This document shows positions 5,488 to 13,575 of a DNA stretch of 21,295 nt, in pieces. This DNA is from a virus. The notes beneath the pieces are model-generated. The model was not told the DNA's origin and did not search any database. It saw only the letters and a program-made list of their open reading frames with translations. How positions within the stretch are numbered: position 1 is the stretch's first letter; each line of letters starts with the position of its first letter. The stretch spans positions 1 through 21,295 of IMG/VR virus record IMGVR_UViG_3300018481_000085, one strand, 5' to 3'. Position numbers and translations under genes: made by a program.

Positions 5488-5998
5488 AACTCGCTTCGCC
5501 ATGGTCAATAGCCCCAAGGATAACGAATGGTGTCGGATACGGCGCAGCCTCGATCCGGTCTATCGGCGTTTGAGGTTGACGACAGAAAGAACCAGCCGGC
5601 TACGGAAGCGTGCCAGAATGTGCCCTGAGTGCAGGATGGTGCGAGACATGGCCATGGCTCCCGGCGATCCGGTCATGTGTCCCATACATGCGCAGGAACG
5701 TGAAGACCTGATACGGTGGTCAAAAGCCTATGGTGATGAGGCGTTTGTGAAAGCTAGGCCGGATGCCACGATTGATGAGATCACGGCTGATAGCCTCAGA
5801 AGGGAAAAAGTCCATCAGCCCAATCAGGCGCTGAAAACACGTGCGGCGAATGAACTCAGGAAATCTCGGCCAGTTCAGCCTGATAGGCCGCTTCATCCCA
5901 TTCTTCAGAAAGCTGAGAAGGAGATGGGATGGCTTGAGCTACGGCGGTGGCTACGCCGTTCAAAAGCGTCAAGTCCAAAATCTCGGAAGCGGCGTTAG
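5447..5998 (+). CDS. Putative small zinc-ribbon-like protein
   Basis: 183 aa from ATG 5447; not recognised as a named family. CPEC and, about 20 residues later, CPIH form a CxxC/CxxH pair that could bind one zinc ion. Around it are Arg/Lys-rich stretches, and the C-terminus is very basic (RRWLRRSKASSPKSRKRR), consistent with nucleic-acid binding. The start is uncertain: GGGGAGG abuts ATG 5447 with no spacing, and the next Met at 5501 has no ribosome site. The last 143 bp overlap the 3' end of terS in antisense, so the basic tail may partly be a by-product of terS coding. The 5447-5855 part overlaps nothing else, which favours a real gene. Confidence 0.5.
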   Translation: MEKCRSFGVTPSSPTRFAMVNSPKDNEWCRIRRSLDPVYRRLRLTTERTSRLRKRARMCPECRMVRDMAMAPGDPVMCPIHAQEREDLIRWSKAYGDEAFVKARPDATIDEITADSLRREKVHQPNQALKTRAANELRKSRPVQPDRPLHPILQKAEKEMGWLELRRWLRRSKASSPKSRKRR

Positions 5999-6398
5999 TC
6001 ACTTTGGTCGTAACGCCTTGCGCGCGGGCCTTGGCGTTTTGCAAGGCGTCCAAGACCTCGCGGTCAACGCTGACGTTCACATCCAGCGAACTCCTCACGC
6101 CATACTGCTTGCTTCTCCGACGCTCCAGTAGCCACTTGGTGTTTGATGACACCACATTGGCCATTTTCGGATCGCCAACTTCCTCGTAGATGTGAATGAG
6201 CTTATCCGCCAGAACGTCATAGCAGCGGTCTTCTGCCTCGATCCGTAAATCCCTTAGCTGCGGATACTTGGCCGTGTACGTGCAGAACGTGTTGTACGAT
6301 ACCCTCATGTCGTCGCAGGCTTTGGTTGGGACATTGCCCTTGGCGATGTGATCCAAGACCTTCATCACGTCGGCAATAGCATCATAGGGTACGGTCAT
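5856..6398 (-). CDS. terS: Terminase small subunit
   Basis: 180 aa. An N-terminal helix-turn-helix-like segment (about 5-50, with ACDDMRVSYNTFCTYTAKYP) should recognise packaging DNA. It is followed by the family's helical core (RCYDVLADKLIHIYEEVGDP, about 58-77) and the WLLERRRSKQYG stretch, common in small terminases of this type. The C-terminal third is less conserved and probably mediates oligomer and TerL contact. ATG at 6398 overlaps the terL stop as ATGA, so translation is coupled. It is transcribed after terL and away from the virion genes, unlike T7 where the small subunit precedes the large one. The 3' end overlaps an opposite-strand frame. Confidence 0.85.
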   Translation of the reverse strand: MTVPYDAIADVMKVLDHIAKGNVPTKACDDMRVSYNTFCTYTAKYPQLRDLRIEAEDRCYDVLADKLIHIYEEVGDPKMANVVSSNTKWLLERRRSKQYGVRSSLDVNVSVDREVLDALQNAKARAQGVTTKVTNAASEILDLTLLNGVATAVAQAIPSPSQLSEEWDEAAYQAELAEIS

Positions 6399-7942
6399 AG
6401 CGCGAACTCGTCATAGTCGATGATGGCCTGCTGTCGTCCTGCGCGCCAGTTCAACTGGCTATCGCGTCGTACCACCTTGATGCCGAATGTCAACATGAAG
6501 GCGTCAGCCCGATCAGGGCTATGCTCGCCTGTGCGTGATTTATAGAGTTCCTTGCTTTCGATCTTCAGCTTCTGCTCGAAGCGATCATAGCCGTATTGCA
6601 TGCCGGTGATCTGCTGATAGAACTCATCATCGTCGTCGATGCAGCCGCCGTCGATCAGCCAGTCCTTGCCCAAGTGCCATATCTCGTCACGCTTGCGATA
6701 GAACTGTTCAGGTTTTGAACTGTTGGCTCCCGGCCAGAACTCATGAACGCGCAGGCTGTGATTATGCCGTAGCTGGTCGATGACGCCATCGCCGCCGCCC
6801 GGAGCTTCCACCACGATGGCATCGGGCCGATGCAGGCTGTATTCCTGTACGATGATGTTGGTCAGTTGTACCGTATTGAGGTTCTTGAATATCCTTCTTT
6901 TGCGTGTGCGCGCATCACGTCCCTGCCGATAGGCAATGACGATCTCATCGCCACCATATCTGGCCACATCGACGCCCATGATCAACGCCGCGCCCGGATC
7001 AGGATGCAAGGCGCGTGTCTGGGCTTCCCTTGCCAAATCCTTGCCGATGAACTCGTTCCACGACTGGTGCGGGAATTGTCCATATACACGAACCCGTGCT
7101 TCGTCACTATCCGCACCGTACATTGCGACAATATCGGCAAGTGCGTTCTTGTTGGTGTGAGAAACGTCGCGACTATCAACAAACTCAATGTCATACATAT
7201 TAGTATGCTTGTCAAAACAATCAGCGAAATCACCAATCGGCTGAGTGGGGTTGCCGAAGACCAAGAAGAACACTTCACCATCGGTGGTCGCCCCGGTCGC
7301 CGCTTCCCATATCTTCGGATGGATGCCAGACGCCTCGTCAAAGATCATCAGCACCGTTGACGTGGCATTGTGCAGTCCCTGAAACGCTTCAACGTTATCC
7401 TCGCCCACCGTCATCGCCGTCATCATGTAGTTCTTGCGTTCGGCGTCGGGAACGATGGCCGATGAGTATGACGTGGCTGTCCAGTTGAACCAGCGCTTGA
7501 ACAGGAACAACTTATGCCATTTGGCCAGTTCCGGCCATGTCTTGTCCTCAAGCTGTTTCTGCGTATTGGCTGTAATCACTCCACGTGCCATCGCACGCGT
7601 CGCCATCACCCATTGAATAACCCATGCTACGAGGGCACTTTTCCCAACGCCGTGTCCAGACGAACGGGCAGAACGCCATACCAGTGGCTGCAGTCCTATC
7701 GAGATACGGGCATCGTTTTCCCTGACGTGGTTGCCCAGCTTGACCAGCAGTCGTTTCTGCCATGGCTCCGGTCCCTTCCGGTCGATCAGCGGGTTGAAAC
7801 TTCCATCCGCCAGAGTTGGCTCGCCCCATGGATAAGCCGCCATGACGAAGCCGTGCGGATCGTCCCGGAACGTCGCCGCGAAATGTGCCAACTGGGCGTC
7901 GGCACTCAAGGTGTTGTGTTGTTGGCTGAACGCGTTTACCAT
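6395..7942 (-). CDS. terL: Terminase large subunit
   Basis: 515 aa, full length for the packaging motor. Walker A is SGHGVGKS (95-102), Walker B is VLMIFDE (197-203), and VFGNPTQP (228-235) is the coupling motif. The RNase H-like nuclease has GVDVARYGGDE with its first Asp at 325, and SPDRADAF near the end supplies a late Asp. It drives ATP-dependent DNA translocation into the prohead through the portal and cuts concatemers. ATG at 7942 is kept because the conserved N-terminal LAHF...FVMAAYPWGE region lies downstream; AGGG is about 8 nt upstream. The gene diverges from the first virion gene with a gap of only 24 bp, so its promoter must lie within that gene or further off. Confidence 0.95.
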   Translation of the reverse strand: MVNAFSQQHNTLSADAQLAHFAATFRDDPHGFVMAAYPWGEPTLADGSFNPLIDRKGPEPWQKRLLVKLGNHVRENDARISIGLQPLVWRSARSSGHGVGKSALVAWVIQWVMATRAMARGVITANTQKQLEDKTWPELAKWHKLFLFKRWFNWTATSYSSAIVPDAERKNYMMTAMTVGEDNVEAFQGLHNATSTVLMIFDEASGIHPKIWEAATGATTDGEVFFLVFGNPTQPIGDFADCFDKHTNMYDIEFVDSRDVSHTNKNALADIVAMYGADSDEARVRVYGQFPHQSWNEFIGKDLAREAQTRALHPDPGAALIMGVDVARYGGDEIVIAYRQGRDARTRKRRIFKNLNTVQLTNIIVQEYSLHRPDAIVVEAPGGGDGVIDQLRHNHSLRVHEFWPGANSSKPEQFYRKRDEIWHLGKDWLIDGGCIDDDDEFYQQITGMQYGYDRFEQKLKIESKELYKSRTGEHSPDRADAFMLTFGIKVVRRDSQLNWRAGRQQAIIDYDEFAL

Positions 7943-7966
7943 ATGCAGACCCTAGCAGGATCAGCC

Positions 7967-8671
7967 ATGTCACTCAACAAGCGCGACAGCGACGTGGGCG
8001 GCATGCTCGGCGTGCCAAGATCGCGTGCGCCGGCTCCGGTCATCAACATCTCCAACACCTACAACACGGCTGCCGGCAAGGACGGCAAGGACGGCAAGAA
8101 CGGTGACGGCGGCACCACCGATCCCACGTGGCCGGATGGTCCCAAGAAGCCAAGGGTGCCCGATGGCCCCGGTAAGCCTGATGGTCCCGGCAAGCCTGAT
8201 AATGGCTACTTCACGCCCGGCGAGACGGTCCCCAAGATCAACCCCGGTGACGATTACGGCACGGCCATCAACAAGCTGACCACCGGTATGGGGGCTTTCG
8301 CCAGCCAGCCGGACAAGGGTCCGGGCTTTGGAGCGGTTGGCGAAGGTCCGCAGAAACCCGGCGAGCTAGGCGGACTGGCCAAAGGCGCGGCCGGGGCAGG
8401 TGGCAACACCCAAGAAAAAGAAAGCATGATAGCCAACCTGTTGAATTTCGGGTTGGCACCAGCCGGTGGTGACAAGGGTAAAGACGACGATGATGGCGGC
8501 GAGCTAAAGGCCATTGAATGGTACGAGGCAAGAGGACGGCCGGTGCCACCCGGTGCCAAGCATCGGGACAGCGGTGGCGGCGGCAATACGCCCGGTGGTT
8601 CAATCATAAACCAGATATTAGGCGGTGGTGGTAACGATAATAAGAACAAGGGTAAGGGTAAGGGTAAATGA
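7967..8671 (+). CDS. Gly/Pro-rich low-complexity protein with collagen-like stretch
   Basis: 234 aa; no family recognised. AGGA lies 6 nt before ATG 7967; the frame extends far upstream only as an antisense shadow of terL. Residues about 36-50 contain collagen-like triplets (GKDGKDGKNGDGG), followed by Pro/Gly repeats (DGPGKPDGPGKPD), a long Gly/Asp/Lys-rich part and a KGKGKGK tail. The protein should be mostly disordered. It is the first gene of the virion operon, immediately before a second small Gly-rich gene and the portal. Roles such as a capsid-associated or portal-proximal linker are guesses; no enzyme motif is present. It overlaps the next start by 4 nt. Confidence 0.75.
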   Translation: MSLNKRDSDVGGMLGVPRSRAPAPVINISNTYNTAAGKDGKDGKNGDGGTTDPTWPDGPKKPRVPDGPGKPDGPGKPDNGYFTPGETVPKINPGDDYGTAINKLTTGMGAFASQPDKGPGFGAVGEGPQKPGELGGLAKGAAGAGGNTQEKESMIANLLNFGLAPAGGDKGKDDDDGGELKAIEWYEARGRPVPPGAKHRDSGGGGNTPGGSIINQILGGGGNDNKNKGKGKGK

Positions 8672-8886
8672 GCATGCTGGGCGGTTTGGGCGGTGGCAGC
8701 GGCGGGAGTGATTACTCTCCGCAGAAAGCACCACGTCCGCCCAAGCGTGCCGACGTGCAGAACGCGGCTTTGAAGCAAATCCAGAAGGCTGCGTCCAAGG
8801 ACAGTTATTCGACCAGCATACTGGGTGGATCAGCCGCTGCCCCGACCAAGAGCTATACGTCGCAATTGTTCGCCGGGGGTATCTGA
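8668..8886 (+). CDS. Small Gly/Ser-rich protein before portal
   Basis: 72 aa, not recognised. The N-terminus is Gly-rich (MLGGLGGGSGGS); a short amphipathic helix (about 28-44, ADVQNAALKQIQKAASK) and a Ser/Thr/Gly-rich tail follow. There are no Cys and no membrane segment. The start overlaps the preceding stop as ATGA, and the stop overlaps the portal start as TGATG, so it is translated within the coupled virion operon. Small proteins in this place in related podophages are usually annotated as hypothetical; a minor virion role is likely but unproved. Confidence 0.72.
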   Translation: MSMLGGLGGGSGGSDYSPQKAPRPPKRADVQNAALKQIQKAASKDSYSTSILGGSAAAPTKSYTSQLFAGGI

Positions 8887-10604
8887 TGGCCGACTACGCG
8901 CCTAACATTATCTCTTTCAATAGTGCCCATCGTACCAATCCACGCGACGTGTTGATGGCCTATAACGACGCCAAGTCGGTACGCATGCCCTACGAAGCCG
9001 ACTGGAAAATGAATGCGGCCTTCTGTCTGCCGCGCCACTACTCAAGCTGGACAAGCGACGGTCCAACTCTCAATGCCCCCAATACGGCGGTCAAGCGCTA
9101 CGCCTATGACGCGACGGGCGCGCGGGCTTTGCCCAAGTGGTCAGCCATCCTGCGTCGGCTGGCGACGCCGGACGGGCATAAGTGGGAACGGCTGACGGCC
9201 AGTGACCCGTATCTGCGCGCGCAATATAACGTGCGTGTGTATTTTGATGCCTTGACCGACATGCTGTTCAAGCTGCGCTATAGTCCGAAAGCCATGTTCA
9301 GCCAAGCGGTGGACGAAGTATATCTAGGCTTGGGATGTTACGGCACGGCACCCATGCGCATGAAGTGGCGGTGGCCAAAGCCGACTGATCCAATCGGCGG
9401 GCTGGGCTACAAGACCATGCCGCTGAAGGACATGTTCCCGCTGGCCAATGCCGATGGTGTGATCGACACCATGTTTGCGAGGCTGTGGTATACGGCACCG
9501 CAATGCCTGAAGGCGTTTCCGCCCGGCACGGTGTTCCCGGCCAGCATCATGGCCGAACTGCAAAAGGCAGTACCTAGCAATTCACGCTACTTCGAGCTTG
9601 TCCACGCCGTCTTCCCGCGCGAGGTCATGCGCTATGACCCCGACAGCCTGTCGGTCAACAAGCATCCATGGGTGGGCTGCATCATCTCGGTGGAGGATGG
9701 TTCCTACATCGGAGCGGAAGATGGCTTTCGCAGTTTCCCCTATCTTGTTCCGCGCACGGCGACCGAACCGGGCGAGATTTTCGGTTTTTCTCCGGCGCAG
9801 CAGGCCAGTCCGGCTTTGGGATCGGTCAATGCGATCAAAAAGTCGATGCTCAGGCTGAGCCAGAAAGCGGCGGACCCGCCACTACTGGCGTCCGACGATG
9901 GCGTGCTTTCCGGCAAGCTGGGACTATCGCCGGGCTATGTCACCTACGGTGCGGTCAACGCCGCCGGCCAGCCATTGGTACGAGCGTTGGAATCGGGGAA
10001 CTTCCAGCCAGCCAAGGAGATACTGGCAGACGAACGCAGCGATATCAACGATGCGTTCTTGGTCACGCTGTTCCAGATACTCATGGAAACGCCAGAGATG
10101 ACGGCAACCGAAGTCATCGAGCGTGTGGCTGAAAAGGCCGCGTTGGCCGCGCCGACCATGGGCAGGCTTCAGTCAGGTCTGCTAGGGCCAGAGGTGGATC
10201 GAGCCTTGAACCTGATTGTCGAGAATGCACCACACTTGATGCCGGTGATGCCGCAGGAACTGATCGAAGCCCAAGGCGAATATGAAATTATTTACACCAG
10301 TCCATTGGCAAAAGGCTTACATGCGGAGGAAGACGCTGGTTTCCTGTGGATGGTGAACACGTCGCTTGAGGTTGCCAACGTCACGGGCGATGCGTCGATC
10401 ATGGACCACTACAATCTGGATGAAGCCATTCCCGAGTTGGCGGAACACCGTTCCGTGCCAACCCGTTGGATGAGTACGCCGGAACAGATCGCGGAGAAAC
10501 GCGCCGGCCGCGCCGAAGCTGCCAAGGAGCAGCAGATGGTGGACGCCGCGCCGGCCATCGCCTCAGTCGCCAACCAGTCGATCAAGGCGCAGCAGCCGGC
10601 ATGA
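8886..10604 (+). CDS. Portal protein (T7 gp8-like head-tail connector)
   Basis: 572 aa, slightly longer than T7 gp8 (536). Identified as the podophage head-to-tail connector family from the N-terminal region (LPRHYSSWTSDGP, then TGARALPKWSAILRRLATPDGHKWERL, about 48-100) and from length and position. It forms the dodecameric ring at one vertex through which DNA is packaged and ejected and onto which the gp11-like protein docks. The C-terminal part (about 520-570) is Ala/Glu/Gln-rich helix, as in portal barrel regions. The start overlaps the previous stop by one base (TGATG); the end overlaps the next start (ATGA). Confidence 0.92.
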   Translation: MADYAPNIISFNSAHRTNPRDVLMAYNDAKSVRMPYEADWKMNAAFCLPRHYSSWTSDGPTLNAPNTAVKRYAYDATGARALPKWSAILRRLATPDGHKWERLTASDPYLRAQYNVRVYFDALTDMLFKLRYSPKAMFSQAVDEVYLGLGCYGTAPMRMKWRWPKPTDPIGGLGYKTMPLKDMFPLANADGVIDTMFARLWYTAPQCLKAFPPGTVFPASIMAELQKAVPSNSRYFELVHAVFPREVMRYDPDSLSVNKHPWVGCIISVEDGSYIGAEDGFRSFPYLVPRTATEPGEIFGFSPAQQASPALGSVNAIKKSMLRLSQKAADPPLLASDDGVLSGKLGLSPGYVTYGAVNAAGQPLVRALESGNFQPAKEILADERSDINDAFLVTLFQILMETPEMTATEVIERVAEKAALAAPTMGRLQSGLLGPEVDRALNLIVENAPHLMPVMPQELIEAQGEYEIIYTSPLAKGLHAEEDAGFLWMVNTSLEVANVTGDASIMDHYNLDEAIPELAEHRSVPTRWMSTPEQIAEKRAGRAEAAKEQQMVDAAPAIASVANQSIKAQQPA

Positions 10605-10951
10605 GCGAAGAAACCCTTGAGCTTGATCCGTTTGACCCGGAGGACGAAAGCCGGGCACTGGCCCAGCGGGACCTGAACAAAGACGAACGGGTTGACTTTG
10701 CCCAGCATATCCTACGTGATCGACGTGATGCCTATTTACGGTTCTTTGGAGGAACGGGTAATCCGGGTGACAAGCGCTTGGTGATGGAGGACTTACGCAA
10801 GTTCTGTCGGGGCGGACAGACGACATGGGCCGATGATGCGCGTTTACATGCGTTACTGACCGGACGTAACGAGGTGTATCAGCGTATCATCGACCACCTT
10901 GAACTGAACTTTGACGACTTGTGGACACGTTATAGTAAGGTGCCTGAATGA
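10601..10951 (+). CDS. Bbp19-like small phage protein
   Basis: 116 aa. The core, about 38-110, has the pattern RDAYLRFFG...VMEDLRKFCR...ADDARLHALLTGRNEVYQRI, which resembles the Bbp19-like domain named after a Bordetella phage protein. In that group it sits between portal and scaffold, as here. The biochemical role is unknown. The N-terminal 30 residues are acidic and probably disordered. ATGA overlaps occur at both ends. There are no Cys pairs or catalytic motif. Family call is by motif memory and moderately secure. Confidence 0.78.
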   Translation: MSEETLELDPFDPEDESRALAQRDLNKDERVDFAQHILRDRRDAYLRFFGGTGNPGDKRLVMEDLRKFCRGGQTTWADDARLHALLTGRNEVYQRIIDHLELNFDDLWTRYSKVPE

Positions 10952-11868
10952 GTACAGGTGGAATACCAGCCGTTAATGGCGGCGCACCAGCAGTCGGTGG
11001 CGACGCTGGTGGTGGCGGCGTGCCGTGGTCAGGCGTGGGCGAAGGCCAGACATGGGAAGTCGGGGGCAAGCCGTGGTTTGAAGCTGCGATCAGCGAGCCT
11101 GATATCCGCGAAGCCATTGCCGCCAAGAAGTACGCCCATCCCGGTGTGCTGGCCAAGAGCTACGTCGAGTTAGAGCGTACCGTAGCATCGCGTGACGACA
11201 GCAAGACCATTCGCATACCGGATGCCAACGCCAAGCCTGAAGATTGGGACGCGGTATACACCAAGCTGGGCCGGCCGGTTAACCCGGACGGCTACAAAGA
11301 GGTGAAGTGGGGCGAGAATGCTGATCCGAAGATGGTGGAGTTTGCCAGTAAGCTGGCGTTCAAGCTGGGGCTTTCACCGAAGGCGGCTGAAGGCATCATG
11401 GCCACCGAATGGAATAATTTTGTCAAGGGCTTTGATGCCGAGGCCATCAAGGCCAATTCAACCGCTAACGAGCAAGCTCTAGCTAATCTACAAGCTGAAT
11501 GGAAGGGCGATTTCGACGGTAATCGGGCGCGCGGGCTACAGGTCATGCAGGCGCTCAACAAGGCTGGCTTCTCCGATCAGGATATGGCCGCAGTCGAGAA
11601 AGTGACTGGCATTGCCCCGGTCGTCAAACTATTGGCGACCATTGGCAAGCTATCAGGAGAGGGTAATTTCTTGGACAACCAAGGCAACGGTGGGCCGACT
11701 GATCCAGCCAACATGACGCAGGATCAGGCTAAGGCAGAGATAACAAAGCGTACGGCTGATGCTGAGTTCCAGAAGACGTACATGACAGCCAATGCGCCCG
11801 GCCATCAAGAAGCCCTTGCACTAATGGAAGGACTGTACAAAAAAGCCGGACAACTGATGACAGGATAG
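10948..11868 (+). CDS. Scaffold / capsid assembly protein
   Basis: 306 aa. A Gly/Ala/Pro-rich disordered N-terminus (1-30) precedes the WF...DIREAIAAKKYAHPGVLAKSYVELE segment (about 43-75) and the IRIPDANAKPEDWDAVYTKLGRP segment (about 88-110). Both are characteristic of scaffold proteins encoded just before the capsid in T7-like and related podophages. A long helical C-terminal part with charged residues should bind the capsid shell during prohead assembly. AGGTG precedes the ATG. The stop TAG is part of the TAGGAG ribosome site of the next gene, so expression is tightly linked. Confidence 0.85.
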   Translation: MSTGGIPAVNGGAPAVGGDAGGGGVPWSGVGEGQTWEVGGKPWFEAAISEPDIREAIAAKKYAHPGVLAKSYVELERTVASRDDSKTIRIPDANAKPEDWDAVYTKLGRPVNPDGYKEVKWGENADPKMVEFASKLAFKLGLSPKAAEGIMATEWNNFVKGFDAEAIKANSTANEQALANLQAEWKGDFDGNRARGLQVMQALNKAGFSDQDMAAVEKVTGIAPVVKLLATIGKLSGEGNFLDNQGNGGPTDPANMTQDQAKAEITKRTADAEFQKTYMTANAPGHQEALALMEGLYKKAGQLMTG

Positions 11869-11877
11869 GAGACAGCA

Positions 11878-12429
11878 ATGGCCAGAGGAACTTCGTGGGA
11901 CGAGAACGAGGAAGACAAGAAGGCTAAGGCCGAGAAGGCTGAAGCCGACAAGAAGGCGGGCAAGACCAAGGATCAGGTGGACCCGCTGGACCCGGCGGCA
12001 GACCCCGGCAACACCGGCAACAGTCCGAAGCTTGGACCGGGCGTGAAAAAGACGCCGACACCGGCCGAAGACGAGGAAGCCAAGGAAAAGGCCAAGTCGG
12101 TCAACGACGAGATCAACGAGGCGTTGAGCAGCGGCTATCGTAAGGCCGCGCAACTCGAAGGTGAAGCCCTTCGGGAAGGTGTCAGCACGCTTGGCAAGGA
12201 AGCCATCGTCGTGCAGGACGATGACGGCAATCCGGTTGTCGGCCGGCGCGGCATGAGTTCGGTGCCGGGTACGGGTGCATCGGCCACCAATCCGGCGCTG
12301 GCGGCGAATGACGCCATTCCGGCACCAGCGGCTGGTCCGGCTGATCAGGCCGAACTGGACAAGCTGGCAGAGGAAGGCAAGACGGTTGTGCCCCTTCACG
12401 GTACGGGTGCCCAGCCATCGGCGGGTTAA
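11878..12429 (+). CDS. Acidic/Lys-rich disordered head-region protein
   Basis: 183 aa, no family recognised. The first 45 residues are almost only Lys, Glu, Asp and Ala (EEDKKAKAEKAEADKKAGK), likely a charged single helix. A short helix about 75-105 (KSVNDEINEALSSGYRKAAQLEGEALREG) follows, and the C-terminal half is Ala/Pro/Gly-rich. The ribosome site GGAGA is 5-6 nt before ATG. Its place between scaffold and capsid, and just before the transcription terminator, suggests an assembly or internal head role, but nothing in the sequence shows it. Confidence 0.72.
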   Translation: MARGTSWDENEEDKKAKAEKAEADKKAGKTKDQVDPLDPAADPGNTGNSPKLGPGVKKTPTPAEDEEAKEKAKSVNDEINEALSSGYRKAAQLEGEALREGVSTLGKEAIVVQDDDGNPVVGRRGMSSVPGTGASATNPALAANDAIPAPAAGPADQAELDKLAEEGKTVVPLHGTGAQPSAG

Positions 12430-12443
12430 CTCGGGGATGCCGT

Positions 12444-12497
12444 GCAAGCAGAGGATCGGGTGCTGCGCTGACCAGCCTCCCCGGTCCTCTTGCTTTT
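12444..12497 (+). terminator. Terminator between assembly genes and capsid gene
   Basis: A long imperfect GC-rich stem (12444-12460 with 12480-12493, one 2-nt bulge and a G-U pair) is followed by TTTT (12494-12497). It lies 15 nt past the stop of the disordered protein gene. It would split the virion genes into two transcription units or act as a partial stop. Confidence 0.65.
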
Positions 12498-12571
12498 CAT
12501 GGTAAACACGTTTAACCGTTAGGTCCGCAGGGGCCTACTCGGATACCCCCTGTTTCCATTCCAGATCAACC

Positions 12572-12605
12572 GCTAGCGCGCACCGTTTGCGCGTGACGCG
12601 CTGGC
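12572..12605 (+). promoter_or_regulatory. Leader hairpin upstream of the capsid gene
   Basis: Nine bases at 12572-12580 pair with 12597-12605 (one U-G), leaving a 16-nt loop. The stem ends 5 nt before the first capsid-frame ATG and is not followed by a U-run. It fits an RNA processing or stability element for an abundant mRNA. No clear promoter was seen between 12498 and 12571. Confidence 0.45.
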
Positions 12606-12624
12606 AAACATGGAGACAGGGCCA

Positions 12625-13518
12625 ATGGCCGAAACCGTAGCCAGTTATTCAGTTCCCGAACATCATGTCGCAATGTTCACGGATAACGTCCGAAACGTTA
12701 TCACGCGAAACGGCGGTATCATTTACCCCCATGTGACGCATGGGTCGTATCGCGGCGAGAAAGTTCAGGTGGTCCAGTTCATTGGACCGGTTGAGTTTAT
12801 CGAGCGTGATACCCCGTATAGCGACACCAAGCTGACAGAGCTTGAGCACACCAGCCGCTGGATCGCAGCCAAGGAATTTGACGTGGCTGTGCTGATCGAC
12901 CGGCTTGATACGCTCAAGATGATCTACGATCCCACCAACCCGTACGTCGAACGTTTCCGGCAGGCGCACGAGCGCAAGCGCGACCACATCATTCTGGAGA
13001 AGTTCTTTGCTCCAGCCAAGACTGGCAAGACCGGCGATGTGGACGTAAGCTACAAGACCACTAACACGGTGGCCGATGGTGGTACCGGCTTCACGCTGGT
13101 CAAGCTGCGCGCCCTGCGCAAGCTGATGAAGAAGCGGAACCTCGATCTGCGGTCGATCAAGCCACTGATCCTCGTCAATGGCGAGGCGATTGACGATCTG
13201 CTTGGTGAAACGCAAGTCACCAGTTCCGACTATGCCGCCGTCAAGGCTCTGGTTGACGGTGAAGTCAACTACTTCATGGGCTTCAACTTCCTCAGCTTTG
13301 AGGACTATAATGGACAGGGCATTCCGGCGGTTAGTACCGTACGCACGTCGCCGGCATGGATACCGGATGGCATGCATTACGGTGCTTGGCAGGAACTGGT
13401 CATCACCATCTCCAACCGGCCTGACAAGAACAACATCAAGCAAATTCACGGCACGTTCACGGCCGGCGCAACGCGCTTGGAAGAAGACAAGGTATTTGGC
13501 CTCGCTTGGGTCGAGTAG
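12625..13518 (+). CDS. Major capsid protein
   Basis: 297 aa. Start taken at ATG 12625: GGAG (12612-12615) lies upstream within the reading frame, whereas ATG 12610 has no ribosome site. The N-terminus (MAETVASYSVPEHHVAMFTDNVRNVI) and the region RDTPYSDTKLTELEHTSRWIAAKEFDVAVLIDRLD resemble a capsid family used by many podophages and presumed HK97-fold; it is not an obvious T7 gp10 relative. A beta-rich part with FMGFNFLSFEDYN and the final stretch complete the fold. It builds the icosahedral shell. Position after the scaffold and a likely strong leader support the call. It has its own terminator before and a small hairpin after it, fitting high expression. Confidence 0.88.
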   Translation: MAETVASYSVPEHHVAMFTDNVRNVITRNGGIIYPHVTHGSYRGEKVQVVQFIGPVEFIERDTPYSDTKLTELEHTSRWIAAKEFDVAVLIDRLDTLKMIYDPTNPYVERFRQAHERKRDHIILEKFFAPAKTGKTGDVDVSYKTTNTVADGGTGFTLVKLRALRKLMKKRNLDLRSIKPLILVNGEAIDDLLGETQVTSSDYAAVKALVDGEVNYFMGFNFLSFEDYNGQGIPAVSTVRTSPAWIPDGMHYGAWQELVITISNRPDKNNIKQIHGTFTAGATRLEEDKVFGLAWVE

Positions 13519-13531
13519 TGGCACTGGGCTG

Positions 13532-13547
13532 CCAGCAATCCCGCTGG
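13532..13547 (+). terminator. Short hairpin after the capsid gene (weak attenuator?)
   Basis: CCAGC (13532-13536) and GCTGG (13543-13547) flank a 6-nt loop, followed by TGTTTGT. The stem is short and the U-run poor, so partial termination or mRNA 3' protection is the most that can be proposed. Confidence 0.3.
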
Positions 13548-13575
13548 TGTTTGTCCAACACAAGGAACCAGAACA

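Noticed and set aside
5320-5517. 65-aa minus-strand frame
   Set aside because: It lacks a ribosome site, crosses the inverted repeat at 5440-5487 and has no domain-like feature.
7514-7966. Upstream extension of the Gly-rich virion frame
   Set aside because: This part is antisense to well-conserved terL sequence, and AGGA before ATG 7967 gives a better start.
8254-8778. Pro/Leu-rich minus-strand frames opposite the Gly-rich gene
   Set aside because: They are the complement of Gly-rich coding sequence, with no start signals and against the operon direction.
12649-13563. 304-aa minus-strand frame opposite the capsid gene
   Set aside because: Long antisense frame produced by the codon usage of a conserved gene; no ribosome site or neighbours in that direction.
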